A stretch of DNA of 64,000 nt from Microbacterium limosum (GTDB lineage Bacteria > Actinomycetota > Actinomycetes > Actinomycetales > Microbacteriaceae): assembly GCF_036324365.1 (NCBI RefSeq), contig NZ_CP137080.1, positions 620,001-684,000 of the forward strand, in the 5' to 3' direction. How positions within the stretch are numbered: position 1 is the stretch's first letter; the number at the start of each line of letters is the position of its first letter. Both the position numbers and the translations under genes were made by a program. Positions 33,849-44,155 of this stretch are shown in pieces. The notes under the pieces are model-generated. The model ran no database searches. It had not been told where the DNA came from and was given only the letters and a program-made list of their open reading frames with translations.

Positions 33849-35246
33849 CTATCGGCGCAGCCGAGCGCGGGCGCGCACGACGCCGCCGAGGGAGGCGCGC
33901 ACGGGCTGACCGAGGTAGATGCCCAGCGACGCCCCGACGGCGAGGCTCACACCGATGACCCCGGCGCCCGCGAGCGTACCGAAGCCCGCGATCATGATCT
34001 GCGGGTCTTCGCCCGACTCGACGATTCCGAGCAGGCCGCGGAAGACGGCCGCACCGGGCACCATCGGCAGGATCGCCGCGGTTGTGATGGCGACCGCCGG
34101 CACGTGGAGCCGGTACGCGGCGATCACCCCGACGAAGCTTCCCGCGAACGCCCCGATGCCACTGGCGGCGGCGACTTCCAAACCCGCGCCGGACGCCGCG
34201 AGGAATCCGATCCAGGCGACCACGCTCAGGACGGTGCTCACGACGACGATGCGCAGCCCCGCGCCGTTGAAGACGGCGACGGCGACCGCGATGAGCGCAG
34301 CTCCCGCGAACTGCAGCGGCACGGGCCCGAGCGGCAGGGCCTCGCTCGGCGGCTCCATCGCGAGCCCGACCACGCGCGCCGTCTGGAGACCGGCGAGGAT
34401 GCCGAGCACGACGCCCAGCGTCTGGGTCGTCAGTTCGAGGATCCGCCCCGTCGCGGTCAGCGCGAAGCCGTCGATAGCGTCCTGCGCGGCACCCACGACG
34501 GTGAGTCCCGCGAGCATCAGGACGACGCCGGAGGCGACGATGACGGAGGGTCTGACGCTGTCGCCGCCCGGGATCGAGGTCATCGCGAGCAGTGGCGTCA
34601 GCGCCGCGACGAGGGTGAGCACGAGTGCGCCCGCGATCTGGCTGAAGAAGAAGGGCACCTTCGCGCGAGCGAGCAGGGCCTGCGTGACGGCGGCGGCACC
34701 CGCCGCGACGAAAGCGACGGCGACGGCGAGGGGGCCGGCGCCGAACATCACGGCGACGCCCACCGCCAGCATCGCCTGGGCGACGATGACGATGCCCGGT
34801 CCGTAGCGGAACGGCGAGCGCCGGATCTCCCGCAGGCGCGTGCGTGCCCGTGCGAGATCGAGCCCCTGGCCGACATCCGCGACGAGGGACTGAAGGCGGC
34901 GCAGCTTGTCGTGGTCGGGGGCCGTCTGCCGCACGACGCGCAGGAGCGTGATCGGGCGGGGGGCACCGCCGCGGTGGTGCGATGCGGTGATCGAGTTGTA
35001 GGTGACGTCGACGTGCACCGGGTCGAGCCCGTAGGCCGCGCTCACCCGGACGATCGTCGCGGTCACGTCGCTGGCGGAGGCGCCCGTCGCGAGCATCGTC
35101 TGCCCGATGCGCACGGCGATATCGAGGATGCCGACGGCCATCCCGTCGTCGATCACCGGGATCGCCTCGGTCAGGGTGTCGGCGGGCACCTCTGCTCGGA
35201 CGAGCCCGCCGAGCGAGGACAAGAGGCGACGACGGCGCTGGTGCAT
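33849..35246 (-). CDS. Threonine/serine exporter family protein (ThrE)
   Basis: 465 residues. The cytoplasmic ThrE domain (about 30-160) carries the family pattern [23 protein letters not shown] and VDVTYNSI. About ten hydrophobic helices follow in the ThrE and ThrE_2 halves ([23 protein letters not shown] onward to [27 protein letters not shown]). The family exports threonine and serine in Corynebacterium. It is divergent from lysC, the first enzyme of threonine/lysine synthesis, with 90 bases between starts, which fits that role. Confidence 0.88.
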   Translation of the reverse strand: MHQRRRRLLSSLGGLVRAEVPADTLTEAIPVIDDGMAVGILDIAVRIGQTMLATGASASDVTATIVRVSAAYGLDPVHVDVTYNSITASHHRGGAPRPITLLRVVRQTAPDHDKLRRLQSLVADVGQGLDLARARTRLREIRRSPFRYGPGIVIVAQAMLAVGVAVMFGAGPLAVAVAFVAAGAAAVTQALLARAKVPFFFSQIAGALVLTLVAALTPLLAMTSIPGGDSVRPSVIVASGVVLMLAGLTVVGAAQDAIDGFALTATGRILELTTQTLGVVLGILAGLQTARVVGLAMEPPSEALPLGPVPLQFAGAALIAVAVAVFNGAGLRIVVVSTVLSVVAWIGFLAASGAGLEVAAASGIGAFAGSFVGVIAAYRLHVPAVAITTAAILPMVPGAAVFRGLLGIVESGEDPQIMIAGFGTLAGAGVIGVSLAVGASLGIYLGQPVRASLGGVVRARARLRR

Positions 35247-35336
35247 GACCCCTCGATCGTAATCGCGGATGGCCCTTCCGTAAGATGGGACGTCGGGTGC
35301 GGCATCCGAGCGCCCTTCACCCCCGGGAGTTTCATC

Positions 35337-36623
35337 GTGGCTCTGATCGTGCAGAAGTACGGCGGTTCGTCGGTCGCCGACGCCGAGAGCATCAAGCGGG
35401 TGGCCAAGCGCATCGTCGACACCCGCCGCGGCGGCAACGACGTCGTCGTAGCCGTGAGCGCGATGGGCGACACGACCGACGAGCTGCTCGACCTCGCCGG
35501 GCAGGTCGCCCCCATCCCCGCACCCCGGGAGCTGGACATGCTGCTCTCGAGCGGCGAACGCATCTCGATGGCCCTCCTCGCGATGGCCATCCACTCGATG
35601 GGCTTCGAGGCGCGCTCGTTCACGGGCAGCCAGGCGGGGATGATCACCGACTCCACCCACGGCGCCGCCCGCATCGTCGACGTCACCCCCGTGCGCCTGC
35701 GCGAGGCGCTCGACGAGGGGGCGATCGTGATCGTCGCGGGCTTCCAGGGCTTCAACCGCGACACCCGCGACATCACGACGCTCGGCCGTGGCGGGTCCGA
35801 CACGACGGCCGTCGCGCTCGCGGCGGCTTTGAACGCCGACGTCTGCGAGATCTACAGCGACGTCGACGGCATCTTCACCGCCGACCCCCGCATCGTCCCG
35901 AAGGCGCACAAGCTCGACACCGTCTCCAGCGAGGAAATGCTCGAGCTTGCCGCCAACGGGGCGAAGGTCCTCTACATCCGCGCCGTCGAGTACGCCCGCC
36001 GTCACGACGTGCTGATCCACGCGCGGTCCACGTTCAGCTCGGGCGAGGGCACCCTCGTCCTCGACGAGAAGCGCCGCGCGGCGCTCGCACAGCAGGGAGA
36101 CGGCATGGAAGAGCCCATCGTCACGGGTGTCGCCACGGATGTGGGACAGGCCAAGATCACCGTCATCGGCGTGCCCGATGTCCCGGGCAAGGCGGCCGAG
36201 ATCTTCAACATCGTCGCGAAGTCGGGCGCGAATGTCGACATGATCGTCCAGAACGTCTCCGCCGCCGCGACGGGGCGCACCGATATCTCCTTCACGCTTC
36301 CCAAGGGGGATGCCGCCACCGCGCTCAAGGCGCTCGCCGGCGAGCAGACCTCGGTGGGCTTCGAGAGTCTCGTACACGACGACCAGATCGGAAAGCTCTC
36401 GGTCGTCGGCGCCGGCATGCGCACCCACTCGGGCGTCTCGGCGACGCTCTTCGAGGCGCTCAGCGTGACGGGCGTCAACATCGAGATGATCTCGACCTCC
36501 GAGATCCGCATCTCGGTCGTCGTGCGAGCGAGCGACCTTGCCGAAGCGGCGCGGGTCGTCCACACGGCGTACGGCCTCGACGGCGACACCGACGCGACCG
36601 TCTACGCCGGGACGGGTCGCTGA
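35337..36623 (+). CDS. lysC: Aspartate kinase
   Basis: 428 residues: an amino-acid-kinase domain ([25 protein letters not shown] at the start; [50 protein letters not shown]) followed by two ACT domains from about residue 262. It phosphorylates aspartate for lysine, threonine, methionine and cell-wall diaminopimelate. GTG start with GGGAG upstream; a TAAGAT -10 candidate is at 35280-35285. An internal ATG at 36105 with its own ribosome site would give a separate regulatory beta chain. asd follows 140 bases downstream. Confidence 0.96.
   Translation: MALIVQKYGGSSVADAESIKRVAKRIVDTRRGGNDVVVAVSAMGDTTDELLDLAGQVAPIPAPRELDMLLSSGERISMALLAMAIHSMGFEARSFTGSQAGMITDSTHGAARIVDVTPVRLREALDEGAIVIVAGFQGFNRDTRDITTLGRGGSDTTAVALAAALNADVCEIYSDVDGIFTADPRIVPKAHKLDTVSSEEMLELAANGAKVLYIRAVEYARRHDVLIHARSTFSSGEGTLVLDEKRRAALAQQGDGMEEPIVTGVATDVGQAKITVIGVPDVPGKAAEIFNIVAKSGANVDMIVQNVSAAATGRTDISFTLPKGDAATALKALAGEQTSVGFESLVHDDQIGKLSVVGAGMRTHSGVSATLFEALSVTGVNIEMISTSEIRISVVVRASDLAEAARVVHTAYGLDGDTDATVYAGTGR
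36105..36623 (+). CDS. Aspartate kinase beta chain (internal start in lysC)
   Basis: An in-frame ATG in lysC is preceded by AGGGAG at about five bases, better than the site of the full-length gene. Translation from it gives 172 residues starting [20 protein letters not shown], exactly the two ACT domains. Corynebacterium glutamicum makes an aspartokinase beta chain of this kind from an internal start, and the alpha2-beta2 enzyme mediates lysine plus threonine feedback. The parallel in position and size supports the same arrangement here. Confidence 0.6.
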   Translation: MEEPIVTGVATDVGQAKITVIGVPDVPGKAAEIFNIVAKSGANVDMIVQNVSAAATGRTDISFTLPKGDAATALKALAGEQTSVGFESLVHDDQIGKLSVVGAGMRTHSGVSATLFEALSVTGVNIEMISTSEIRISVVVRASDLAEAARVVHTAYGLDGDTDATVYAGTGR

Positions 36624-36730
36624 CACGACCGAGCAGGCCCAGCCCGCCGCAGGAGCTCGGCCGAGAACAGGACGGTCACGGCCGGGCCCTCCTGTCCTCG
36701 TCGCATCGCCTGTCTTCGCATGGTCGGTAG

Positions 36731-37840
<1,110 letters not shown>

Positions 37841-37883
37841 ACACGCGGACGGGCCCCGCCCGCCACCGAAGGAGAATGAACTG

Positions 37884-39359
37884 GTGACCGAAACAGTCGA
37901 TGTCGTGCTGATCGGTGGCGGAATCATGAGCGCCACGCTGGGCACGCTCATCTCCGAGCTGCAGCCCGACTGGAAGATCACCGTCTTCGAGCGTCTCGAC
38001 GACGTCGCGATGGAGAGCTCAAACGCGTGGAACAACGCCGGGACGGGCCATGCCGCCCTGTGCGAGCTCAACTACATGCCGGAGGCGCCCGATGGAACCG
38101 TCGACCCCGCCAAGGCGATCGCGATCAACGAGCAGTTCCAGCAGAGCCGCCAACTGTGGGCGTCGCTGGTGGAGCGAGGGGTGCTCGACGCTCCGTCGAC
38201 CTTCATCAACGCGACGCCTCACATGACGTTCGTGCGCGGGGAGAAGGATGTCTCCTACCTCCGCAAGAGGTACGAGGCGCTCAAGGACGAGCCCCTGTTC
38301 GCCGGCATCGAGTACAGCGAGGACTCCCGCGTCATCCACCAATGGGCGCCCCTGCTGATGAAGAAGCGCCGGAAGAGCGACGAGCCGTTCGCCGCGACGC
38401 GGGTCCCCGCCGGCACCGATGTGGACTTCGGCGCCCTCACTCATCAGCTGTTCGACAACCTGCGTGAGCGCGGCGCGAGGGTGTTCACCAACCGCGAGGT
38501 CAAGAAGCTGAAGAGGCAGGCCGACGGCTCGTGGCTCGTCACGTTCCGCGATTTGATCGGCCATACGCCCGGCCGCATCAACGCACGGTTCGTCTTCGTC
38601 GGGGCCGGCGGGTGGGCGCTCAAGCTCCTCCAGCGCTCGGGCATCCCGGAGATCTCCGGTTACGGGGTCTTCCCGATCGGCGGCCAGTGGCTGAAGACCT
38701 CGAACCCGGCCCTCGTCGCTCAGCACCGGGCCAAGGTCTACTCTCAGGCATCCGTCGGTGCGCCGCCGATGTCCGTGCCTCACCTCGACACGCGCGTCGT
38801 CAACGGCGAGGCATCGTTGCTGTTCGGCCCGTTCGCGACTTTCAGCCCCAAGTTCCTGAAGAACGGGTCGATGCTCGACATCGTCACGCAGGTGCGGCCG
38901 GGCAACATCCTGCCGATGCTGAAGGTCGCGGTCGACAACCCCTCTCTCATCAGGTACCTCGTCGGTGAGCTCCTGAAGTCCCACAAGGACAAGGTCGAGA
39001 GCCTGCGCGAGTTCGTGCCCACCGCGCGCGACGAGGACTGGGAGCTCCTCGACGCGGGACAGCGGGCGCAGGTCATGAAGAAGGACCCCGAGAAGGTGGG
39101 CGTCCTGCAGTTCGGGACCGAGGTCGTCGCGGCCGAGGACGGCTCGATCGCGGGGCTGCTCGGCGCCTCTCCGGGCGCATCGACCGCGGTGTCCATCATG
39201 CTCGGGCTGCTGCAGACCTGCTTCCCCGACCGAATCGAGGAATGGGCACCGCGACTGCGGGAGCTGATCCCGAGCTACGGTCGCACGCTCAATCCGGACG
39301 AGGCCGCAGCGCGCACGGCGATCGAGGAGACCGCACGCGCCCTCGCCATCTCCCGGTAG
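37884..39359 (+). CDS. mqo: Malate:quinone oxidoreductase
   Basis: A 491-residue FAD protein on the inner face of the membrane that oxidises malate and passes electrons to menaquinone. The N-terminal FAD-binding motif is DVVLIGGGIMSATLGTLI, followed by SSNAWNNAGTGHAALCELNY, characteristic of Mqo. The C-terminal half has VFVGAGGWALKLLQRSGIPE and LGASPGASTAVSIMLGLL. GTG start with AAGGAG upstream. It stands alone between asd and tdk and adds to the respiratory dehydrogenases (lldD) of this window. Confidence 0.95.
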   Translation: MTETVDVVLIGGGIMSATLGTLISELQPDWKITVFERLDDVAMESSNAWNNAGTGHAALCELNYMPEAPDGTVDPAKAIAINEQFQQSRQLWASLVERGVLDAPSTFINATPHMTFVRGEKDVSYLRKRYEALKDEPLFAGIEYSEDSRVIHQWAPLLMKKRRKSDEPFAATRVPAGTDVDFGALTHQLFDNLRERGARVFTNREVKKLKRQADGSWLVTFRDLIGHTPGRINARFVFVGAGGWALKLLQRSGIPEISGYGVFPIGGQWLKTSNPALVAQHRAKVYSQASVGAPPMSVPHLDTRVVNGEASLLFGPFATFSPKFLKNGSMLDIVTQVRPGNILPMLKVAVDNPSLIRYLVGELLKSHKDKVESLREFVPTARDEDWELLDAGQRAQVMKKDPEKVGVLQFGTEVVAAEDGSIAGLLGASPGASTAVSIMLGLLQTCFPDRIEEWAPRLRELIPSYGRTLNPDEAAARTAIEETARALAISR

Positions 39360-39371
39360 GTCCCCGGCGTC

Positions 39372-40052
39372 ATGGCGAAGCTCTACTTCCGCTACGGCGC
39401 GATGAACTCGGGCAAGTCGACGGCGCTGCTGCAGGCCGCGTACAACTACGAGGAGCGCGGGCAGAGCGTGCTGCTGGCCAAGCCCGAGATCGACACGAAG
39501 GGCGCGGCCCAGATCGAGTCCCGCCTCGGCGTGACCCGGCCGGTGGACTTCCTCATCGGAGCGCGCGACGATGCCCGGGCTCTCTTCGCGGTCGAGCGCG
39601 AGCGTGTGCGCCACGCCGGCGACGGCGCGCTCATCCCGGATGCCCGGCCCAGGGACGTGGCCTGCCTGCTGGTCGATGAGGCGCAGTTCCTCACCCCGGC
39701 GCAGGTGGACGACCTGTTCCGCATCGCGGTCGAGGACGGCATTCCGGTGCTGGCATACGGCATCCGCACCGACTTCCTGACCGCGGCGTTTCCGGGATCG
39801 CGCCGTCTGCTCGAGATCGCCCATTCGCTCGAGGAGCTGAAGACCATCTGCCGCTGCGGGCGCAAGGCGGTCTTCAACGGTCGGGTCGTGGGCGGTCGGT
39901 TCGTCTTCGACGGCGACCAGGTGGCCATCGATGCCGCGGGCGCGGCAGTGCGCGACGACCACTTCGTGACGTATGAGTCGCTCTGTGGCACGTGTTACCT
40001 GCAGGAGTCCGGCGGCGTGCTGGGCGAGGGGCGCGAGACCCACGATCAGTAG
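39372..40052 (+). CDS. tdk: Thymidine kinase (type II)
   Basis: 226 residues. The P-loop is GAMNSGKST at residues 9-17, Walker B VACLLVDEAQFLTP near 93-106, and a lasso loop with the zinc cysteines CRCG and CGTC. It phosphorylates thymidine for salvage. The start ATG lies 13 bases after mqo. Length is slightly above the usual 190-200 because of a longer C-terminal tail. Confidence 0.93.
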   Translation: MAKLYFRYGAMNSGKSTALLQAAYNYEERGQSVLLAKPEIDTKGAAQIESRLGVTRPVDFLIGARDDARALFAVERERVRHAGDGALIPDARPRDVACLLVDEAQFLTPAQVDDLFRIAVEDGIPVLAYGIRTDFLTAAFPGSRRLLEIAHSLEELKTICRCGRKAVFNGRVVGGRFVFDGDQVAIDAAGAAVRDDHFVTYESLCGTCYLQESGGVLGEGRETHDQ

Positions 40053-40055
40053 GCT
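40050..40055 (+). promoter_or_regulatory. galE -10 box (TAGGCT), leaderless
   Basis: TAGGCT begins within the tdk stop codon and is followed by GGGCGC and the galE ATG. With six intervening bases there is no space for a ribosome site, so a leaderless galE message is likely. Confidence 0.55.
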
Positions 40056-40061
40056 GGGCGC

Positions 40062-41081
40062 ATGCGAGTACTCCTTGCCGGCGGGGCCGGCTACATCGGC
40101 ACGCACACCGCGGTCTCCCTGCTGGATGCCGGACACGACGTCGTGCTGCTCGACGACCTGTCCGGGACGCACGCCGTCGCGGCGGAGCGCGTCGAGACCA
40201 TCACCGGCCGGGCCGCGCCGCTCGTCGTCGGCGATGCCGCCGACGACGCCGTCGTGACCACCGCGTTCGACGAGCACGGTCCCTTCGACGCCATCATCCA
40301 CTTCGCCGCGTTCAAGGCCGTGGGGGAGTCGACGCAGAAGCCGTTGGAGTACTACGCGAACAACCTGGACTCGACGTTCGCCCTCCTCCGCGTGGGACTC
40401 GAGCGCGGCATCCGCTCTTTCGTGTTCTCGAGCAGCGCCACGGTGTATTCCGATCCCGCGGACCTGCCCTTCACCGAGGAGTCGAGCACAAGCGTGGATC
40501 TTTCCAACCCCTACGGAAAGACCAAACGAATGAACGAGGTGATCCTGGCTGACATCGCTCGGGTTCACCCAGAACTCAATGTCACGGTGCTGCGGTACTT
40601 CAACCCCGTCGGGGCGCACCCGAGCGGCCTGATCGGCGAGGATCCCGCAGGAACCCCGAACAACCTCATGCCGTACGTCTCACGCGTGGCGATCGGGACA
40701 CTGGACCGAGTCGGAATCTTCGGAAGCGACTATGACACTCCTGACGGCACAGGATTGCGCGACTACATCCACGTCGTCGACCTCGCCGAGGGACATGTCG
40801 CGGCGCTCGAGAAAGCCGAGCCGGGGTACGTCGTCTACAACCTCGGAACCGGGCTCCCCGTCAGTGTGCTGGAACTCGTCGCGGCATTCGAGAGGGCTAT
40901 CGGGCGTGACCTTCCGAAGCAGATGATGAACCGCCGTCCCGGGGATGTCGCCGCGAGCTATTGCGACCCGGCGAAGGCGCGACGAGACCTGGGGTGGGTC
41001 ACGAAAAGAGGCATCGACGATGCCTGCCGGGACTACTGGCACTGGCAGCAGTCGAACCCGTCAGGATACGCGGGAGCCTGA
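40062..41081 (+). CDS. galE: UDP-glucose 4-epimerase
   Basis: 339 residues of an extended short-chain dehydrogenase. NAD motif is LLAGGAGYIGTHTAVSLLDAGHDV at the start. The catalytic set is FSSSATVY (Ser) and Y151-x3-K155 (YGKTK). It interconverts UDP-glucose and UDP-galactose for cell-wall sugars. From about codon 140 onward codon use shifts: A/T-ending codons such as ACA, GGA, CTT, AAA, CGA and GTT become common, unlike the first half and the neighbours. The gene may be a mosaic formed by recombination. The reading frame is intact. Confidence 0.93.
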   Translation: MRVLLAGGAGYIGTHTAVSLLDAGHDVVLLDDLSGTHAVAAERVETITGRAAPLVVGDAADDAVVTTAFDEHGPFDAIIHFAAFKAVGESTQKPLEYYANNLDSTFALLRVGLERGIRSFVFSSSATVYSDPADLPFTEESSTSVDLSNPYGKTKRMNEVILADIARVHPELNVTVLRYFNPVGAHPSGLIGEDPAGTPNNLMPYVSRVAIGTLDRVGIFGSDYDTPDGTGLRDYIHVVDLAEGHVAALEKAEPGYVVYNLGTGLPVSVLELVAAFERAIGRDLPKQMMNRRPGDVAASYCDPAKARRDLGWVTKRGIDDACRDYWHWQQSNPSGYAGA

Positions 41082-41103
41082 CCGCTCGCTGCGCGGGCTT
41101 GCG

Positions 41104-41114
41104 TGGTCTGACCA
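41104..41114 (+). promoter_or_regulatory. FadR/LldR-type operator 1 (TGGTCTGACCA)
   Basis: A perfect palindrome around one central base, in the gap between galE and the GntR-family gene. Its centre lies 24 bases upstream of the second copy. The same motif class overlaps the cydA promoter at 8322-8332. Confidence 0.7.
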
Positions 41115-41127
41115 CACGACCCTATCG

Positions 41128-41138
41128 TGGTCGGACCA
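41128..41138 (+). promoter_or_regulatory. FadR/LldR-type operator 2 (TGGTCGGACCA)
   Basis: The second TGGTC-N-GACCA site, 19 bases before the regulator's ATG. Two sites about two helical turns apart before an LldR-like gene fit cooperative autoregulation of the regulator and the downstream lactate dehydrogenase. Confidence 0.7.
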
Positions 41139-41157
41139 CAGAGCAGCGCGGAGGAGC

Positions 41158-41874
41158 ATGCAGGAGAAATCGCCGGGCGCACCCAAGGCCTGGCAGGTCG
41201 TGCTCGAGCACATCGAGAGCGGTCTGATCGACGGACGCTTCGCGCCCGGCGATCGCCTCCCCGCCGAGCGCGAGCTCGCCGCGAGCCTCGGGGTGGGCAG
41301 ATCCAGCGTCCGCGAGGCGATGCGGGTGCTGGAGGTGCTGGGGCTGGTCCGCACGGGCACGGGGTCGGGCCCCGCCGCGGGGGCGATCATCGTCGCCACC
41401 CCGCAGGGCGGCATGGCCGCACTCCTGCGGCTGCAGGTGGCCGCTCACGGATTCCCGCTGCACGACGTCGTGAAGACCCGCCTGATGCTGGAGACGGGCA
41501 TCGTCGAGACCCTCGCGTCGCTCCCCGAGGCGCCCCTGGGCCCCGCGCGCGACGTCCTCGACGCGATGGAGCGGGACGATCTGAGCGCGGGGGAGTTCCT
41601 CGCCCTCGACGCCCAGTTCCATCTGTGCCTGGCGGAGGCATCGGGCAACGTCGTCGTCGCTGCCATGATGGCGGGCCTGCGCAGCTCGATCGAGTCGTAC
41701 GTCCGCGCGGGCGCGGGACGCATCGCCGACTGGGAGGCGACCGCCGCGCAGCTGCGCGCAGAGCACCGAGGCGTCTTGGAGGCGATCGAGCGCGGCGACG
41801 AAGACGGCGCGCATCTGCGCATCCGGGAACACATCACCGGGTATTACGCGGGGGCGGGCCTGGCCCGCGTCTGA
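41158..41874 (+). CDS. lldR: GntR/FadR-family regulator, LldR-like
   Basis: 238 residues. The winged helix holds [46 protein letters not shown]. The FCD ligand domain spans about 95-230, with the metal/ligand positions [14 protein letters not shown] and [28 protein letters not shown] with GGAGGAG. It lies 28 bases before lldD, so it is likely a lactate-responsive repressor of that gene. Two FadR-type palindromes precede it. The symbol is inferred from context rather than from specific residues. Confidence 0.8.
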   Translation: MQEKSPGAPKAWQVVLEHIESGLIDGRFAPGDRLPAERELAASLGVGRSSVREAMRVLEVLGLVRTGTGSGPAAGAIIVATPQGGMAALLRLQVAAHGFPLHDVVKTRLMLETGIVETLASLPEAPLGPARDVLDAMERDDLSAGEFLALDAQFHLCLAEASGNVVVAAMMAGLRSSIESYVRAGAGRIADWEATAAQLRAEHRGVLEAIERGDEDGAHLRIREHITGYYAGAGLARV

Positions 41875-41902
41875 AACGCACCACACCTCGAGGGGGACAC
41901 TC

Positions 41903-43162
41903 ATGGTCACGCGGCAGCTGCCCAACCCGTCCGAACTGCGGGAGCTGATGCGCTTCAAGAAGCCCGATTTCAACGGGCGCAGGCGGCGTCTGGACTCTGC
42001 CCTGACGATCGCCGACCTGCGGAGGATCGCCCGGCGCCGCACGCCGAAGGCCGCCTTCGACTACACCGACGGCGCGGCAGAGGGGGAGCTCTCCCTGAAC
42101 CGGGCCCGGCTCGCGTTCGAGGACATCGAATTCCATCCGTCGATCCTGCGGCCCGCGGTCGAGGTCGACACCTCCACGACCATCCTGGGCGAGCCCAGCG
42201 CGATGCCGTTCGGGATCGCCCCGACCGGCTTCACGCGCCTCATGCAGACCGAGGGGGAGGTGGCGGGCGCCTCGGCGGCGGGGGCGGCGGGTATCCCGTT
42301 CACCCTTTCGACGCTCGGAACCACATCGATCGAGGACGTCCGTGCGGCGAACCCCGCCGGACGCAACTGGTTCCAGCTCTACGTTATGCGTGACCGCGAC
42401 ATCTCCTACGGCCTGGCGAAGCGCGCCGCGGCAGCGGGCTTCGACACGCTCATGTTCACCGTCGACACCCCCGTGGCGGGCGCGCGGCTGCGCGACAAGC
42501 GCAACGGATTCTCGATCCCGCCGCGGTTGACGGTCGGGACCGTCGTCGACGCCATCCCGCGCCCCTGGTGGTGGTTCGATTTCCTCACGACGCCCAAGCT
42601 CGAGTTCGCGTCGCTGTCGTCCACGGGCGGCACGGTGGGGGAGCTGCTGGATGCCGCGATGGACCCCACGATCAGCTACGACGACCTCGAGGTGGTCCGC
42701 GGGCTATGGCCCGGGAGGATCGTCGTCAAGGGCGTGCAGAACATCGAGGACGCCGCGCGGCTGGTCGACCTGGGCGTCGACGGAATCGTCCTGTCCAACC
42801 ACGGCGGGCGTCAGCTCGACCGCGCACCGATCCCGTTCCATCTGCTGCCCCATGTCGTGCGCGAGGTCGGGCGCGATGCCACCGTCATGATCGACACCGG
42901 GATCATGAATGGCGCCGACATCGTCGCCTCGGTCGCCCTCGGGGCGAAGTTCACCCTGGTCGGTCGCGCATACCTCTACGGCCTGATGGCCGGTGGTCGC
43001 GAGGGGGTCGACCGCACGATCGCCATCCTGCGGGGCGAGATCGAGCGGACGATGCGGCTTCTGGGGGTCTCGGCCCTCGAGGAGCTCGAGCCGCGCCACG
43101 TGACGCAGCTGACGAGGCTCGTGCCGGTCTCCCCGGAGGTGGCGGGTGTGACCGCCGACTGA
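41903..43162 (+). CDS. lldD: Quinone-dependent L-lactate dehydrogenase (FMN)
   Basis: 419 residues of the FMN-dependent alpha-hydroxy-acid dehydrogenase family. The barrel motifs include [42 protein letters not shown], and the active-site [12 protein letters not shown] with the catalytic His at 300. [22 protein letters not shown] precedes it. It oxidises lactate at the membrane and reduces menaquinone. The length, above the usual 380-400, comes from an N-terminal extension. Co-transcribed with the LldR-like gene. ATG with CGAGGGGG upstream. Confidence 0.9.
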   Translation: MVTRQLPNPSELRELMRFKKPDFNGRRRRLDSALTIADLRRIARRRTPKAAFDYTDGAAEGELSLNRARLAFEDIEFHPSILRPAVEVDTSTTILGEPSAMPFGIAPTGFTRLMQTEGEVAGASAAGAAGIPFTLSTLGTTSIEDVRAANPAGRNWFQLYVMRDRDISYGLAKRAAAAGFDTLMFTVDTPVAGARLRDKRNGFSIPPRLTVGTVVDAIPRPWWWFDFLTTPKLEFASLSSTGGTVGELLDAAMDPTISYDDLEVVRGLWPGRIVVKGVQNIEDAARLVDLGVDGIVLSNHGGRQLDRAPIPFHLLPHVVREVGRDATVMIDTGIMNGADIVASVALGAKFTLVGRAYLYGLMAGGREGVDRTIAILRGEIERTMRLLGVSALEELEPRHVTQLTRLVPVSPEVAGVTAD

Positions 43163-43933
43163 TCAGCGGGCGGGGAGCGAGGGGATGAGCTCGTCGAGGT
43201 ACCGAGCGGTCTCCTGCCAGCCCTCCACGGCCTGGCACGGCACACCCAGAGCGAGCACCGGATAGTCGTTGCCGCCCTCGTCGAGACGGTCGCCGATGAA
43301 GAGCATGTCGGAGAGCGGGATGCCGGTGTGCTCGGCAAGCCGCGTCATCCCGTACGCCTTGTCGATACCGCGGTGCGTGATGTCGACCGATGTCGACCCT
43401 CCTGAGCGCACTTCGAGATCGGGGATGCGCGCGGCCACGGCATCGCGCAGCGACGCCTTCTTCGTACCCGCCGGATCCCAGGCCATCTTGGCGTCGAGCG
43501 GTGCATGCTGGCCGAGGGCCGAGAACGTGATCTGCGACCCCCGGTCCTCGAGGATGTCGCCCCAGGTCTCGCTCTCCCAGAACCCGAGCCGGCGCGCCTC
43601 CTCCTCGACGGCGGTCAGAGCACGGTCCTTCTCGTCCTGCGTGAGCGAGTGCGCATACACCGTGTCGAGCTCGCCGGACTCGGCGAAGCGGTAGTACTGG
43701 GTGCCGCATGTGGGCATGAGGTGTACTCGCGCGAGGGTGGATGCCGAGGCATCCGGCAGCCGCTCGACGACCTGCGAGCGGAACTGCTGGATCTGGCCGC
43801 CGGAGATGATGGCGACGTCGACGCGCTCGGCGAGGGCGAGCAGCAGGCGGCCGATGCGCTCCGGAATGGGGCTCTTCGAGGGAGCCAAGGTGTCGTCCAG
43901 GTCGAAGGCGACGAGTCGGGGCGCGATGGTCAC
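43163..43933 (-). CDS. HAD-IIB family hydrolase (phosphomannomutase-like)
   Basis: 256 residues. Motif I is LVAFDLDDTLAPSKSPIPERI; motif II VAIISGGQIQQF; the C2-type cap follows; motif IV is MLFIGDRLDEGGNDYPV. The pattern SVDITHRGIDKAYGMTRL near residue 190 matches eukaryotic-type phosphomannomutase and related sugar-phosphate phosphatases. The substrate is uncertain. GTG start at 43933 preceded by GGAGAAAGAAG. Its stop directly abuts the lldD stop, so the two are convergent. Confidence 0.85.
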   Translation of the reverse strand: MTIAPRLVAFDLDDTLAPSKSPIPERIGRLLLALAERVDVAIISGGQIQQFRSQVVERLPDASASTLARVHLMPTCGTQYYRFAESGELDTVYAHSLTQDEKDRALTAVEEEARRLGFWESETWGDILEDRGSQITFSALGQHAPLDAKMAWDPAGTKKASLRDAVAARIPDLEVRSGGSTSVDITHRGIDKAYGMTRLAEHTGIPLSDMLFIGDRLDEGGNDYPVLALGVPCQAVEGWQETARYLDELIPSLPAR

Positions 43934-44012
43934 GGTCTTCTTTCTCCATCGATGAGGGGATTCCGGTGGATATGGAAATGGGCCGACCTGCCGGTCGACC
44001 CAATTCCCGCTG

Positions 44013-44086
44013 TCGGGGTGACAGGATTTGAACCTGCGGCCTCGTCGTCCCGAACGACGCGCGCTACCAAGCTGCGCCACACCCCG
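44013..44086 (-). tRNA. tRNA-Pro (anticodon CGG)
   Basis: On the minus strand the acceptor CGGGGTG pairs with CACCCCG. The anticodon stem GTCGT/ACGAC encloses TTCGGGA, giving CGG. The D-arm GCGCAGCTTGGTAGCGC and T-arm GCAGGTTCAAATCCTGT are regular. The discriminator is A. The bases after it do not encode CCA. It reads CCG, a very frequent proline codon in this genome. Confidence 0.95.
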
Positions 44087-44155
44087 TGGCAACCCTCCGA
44101 GTCTACCCGAACTCTTCCCTCGTGCCGAACCGGCCCGGCTCCGGCGCGCGGGGTG

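Noticed and set aside
38019..40619. 866-codon open frame opposite mqo, tdk and galE
   Set aside because: Spans several well-supported genes on the other strand and lacks any domain signal.
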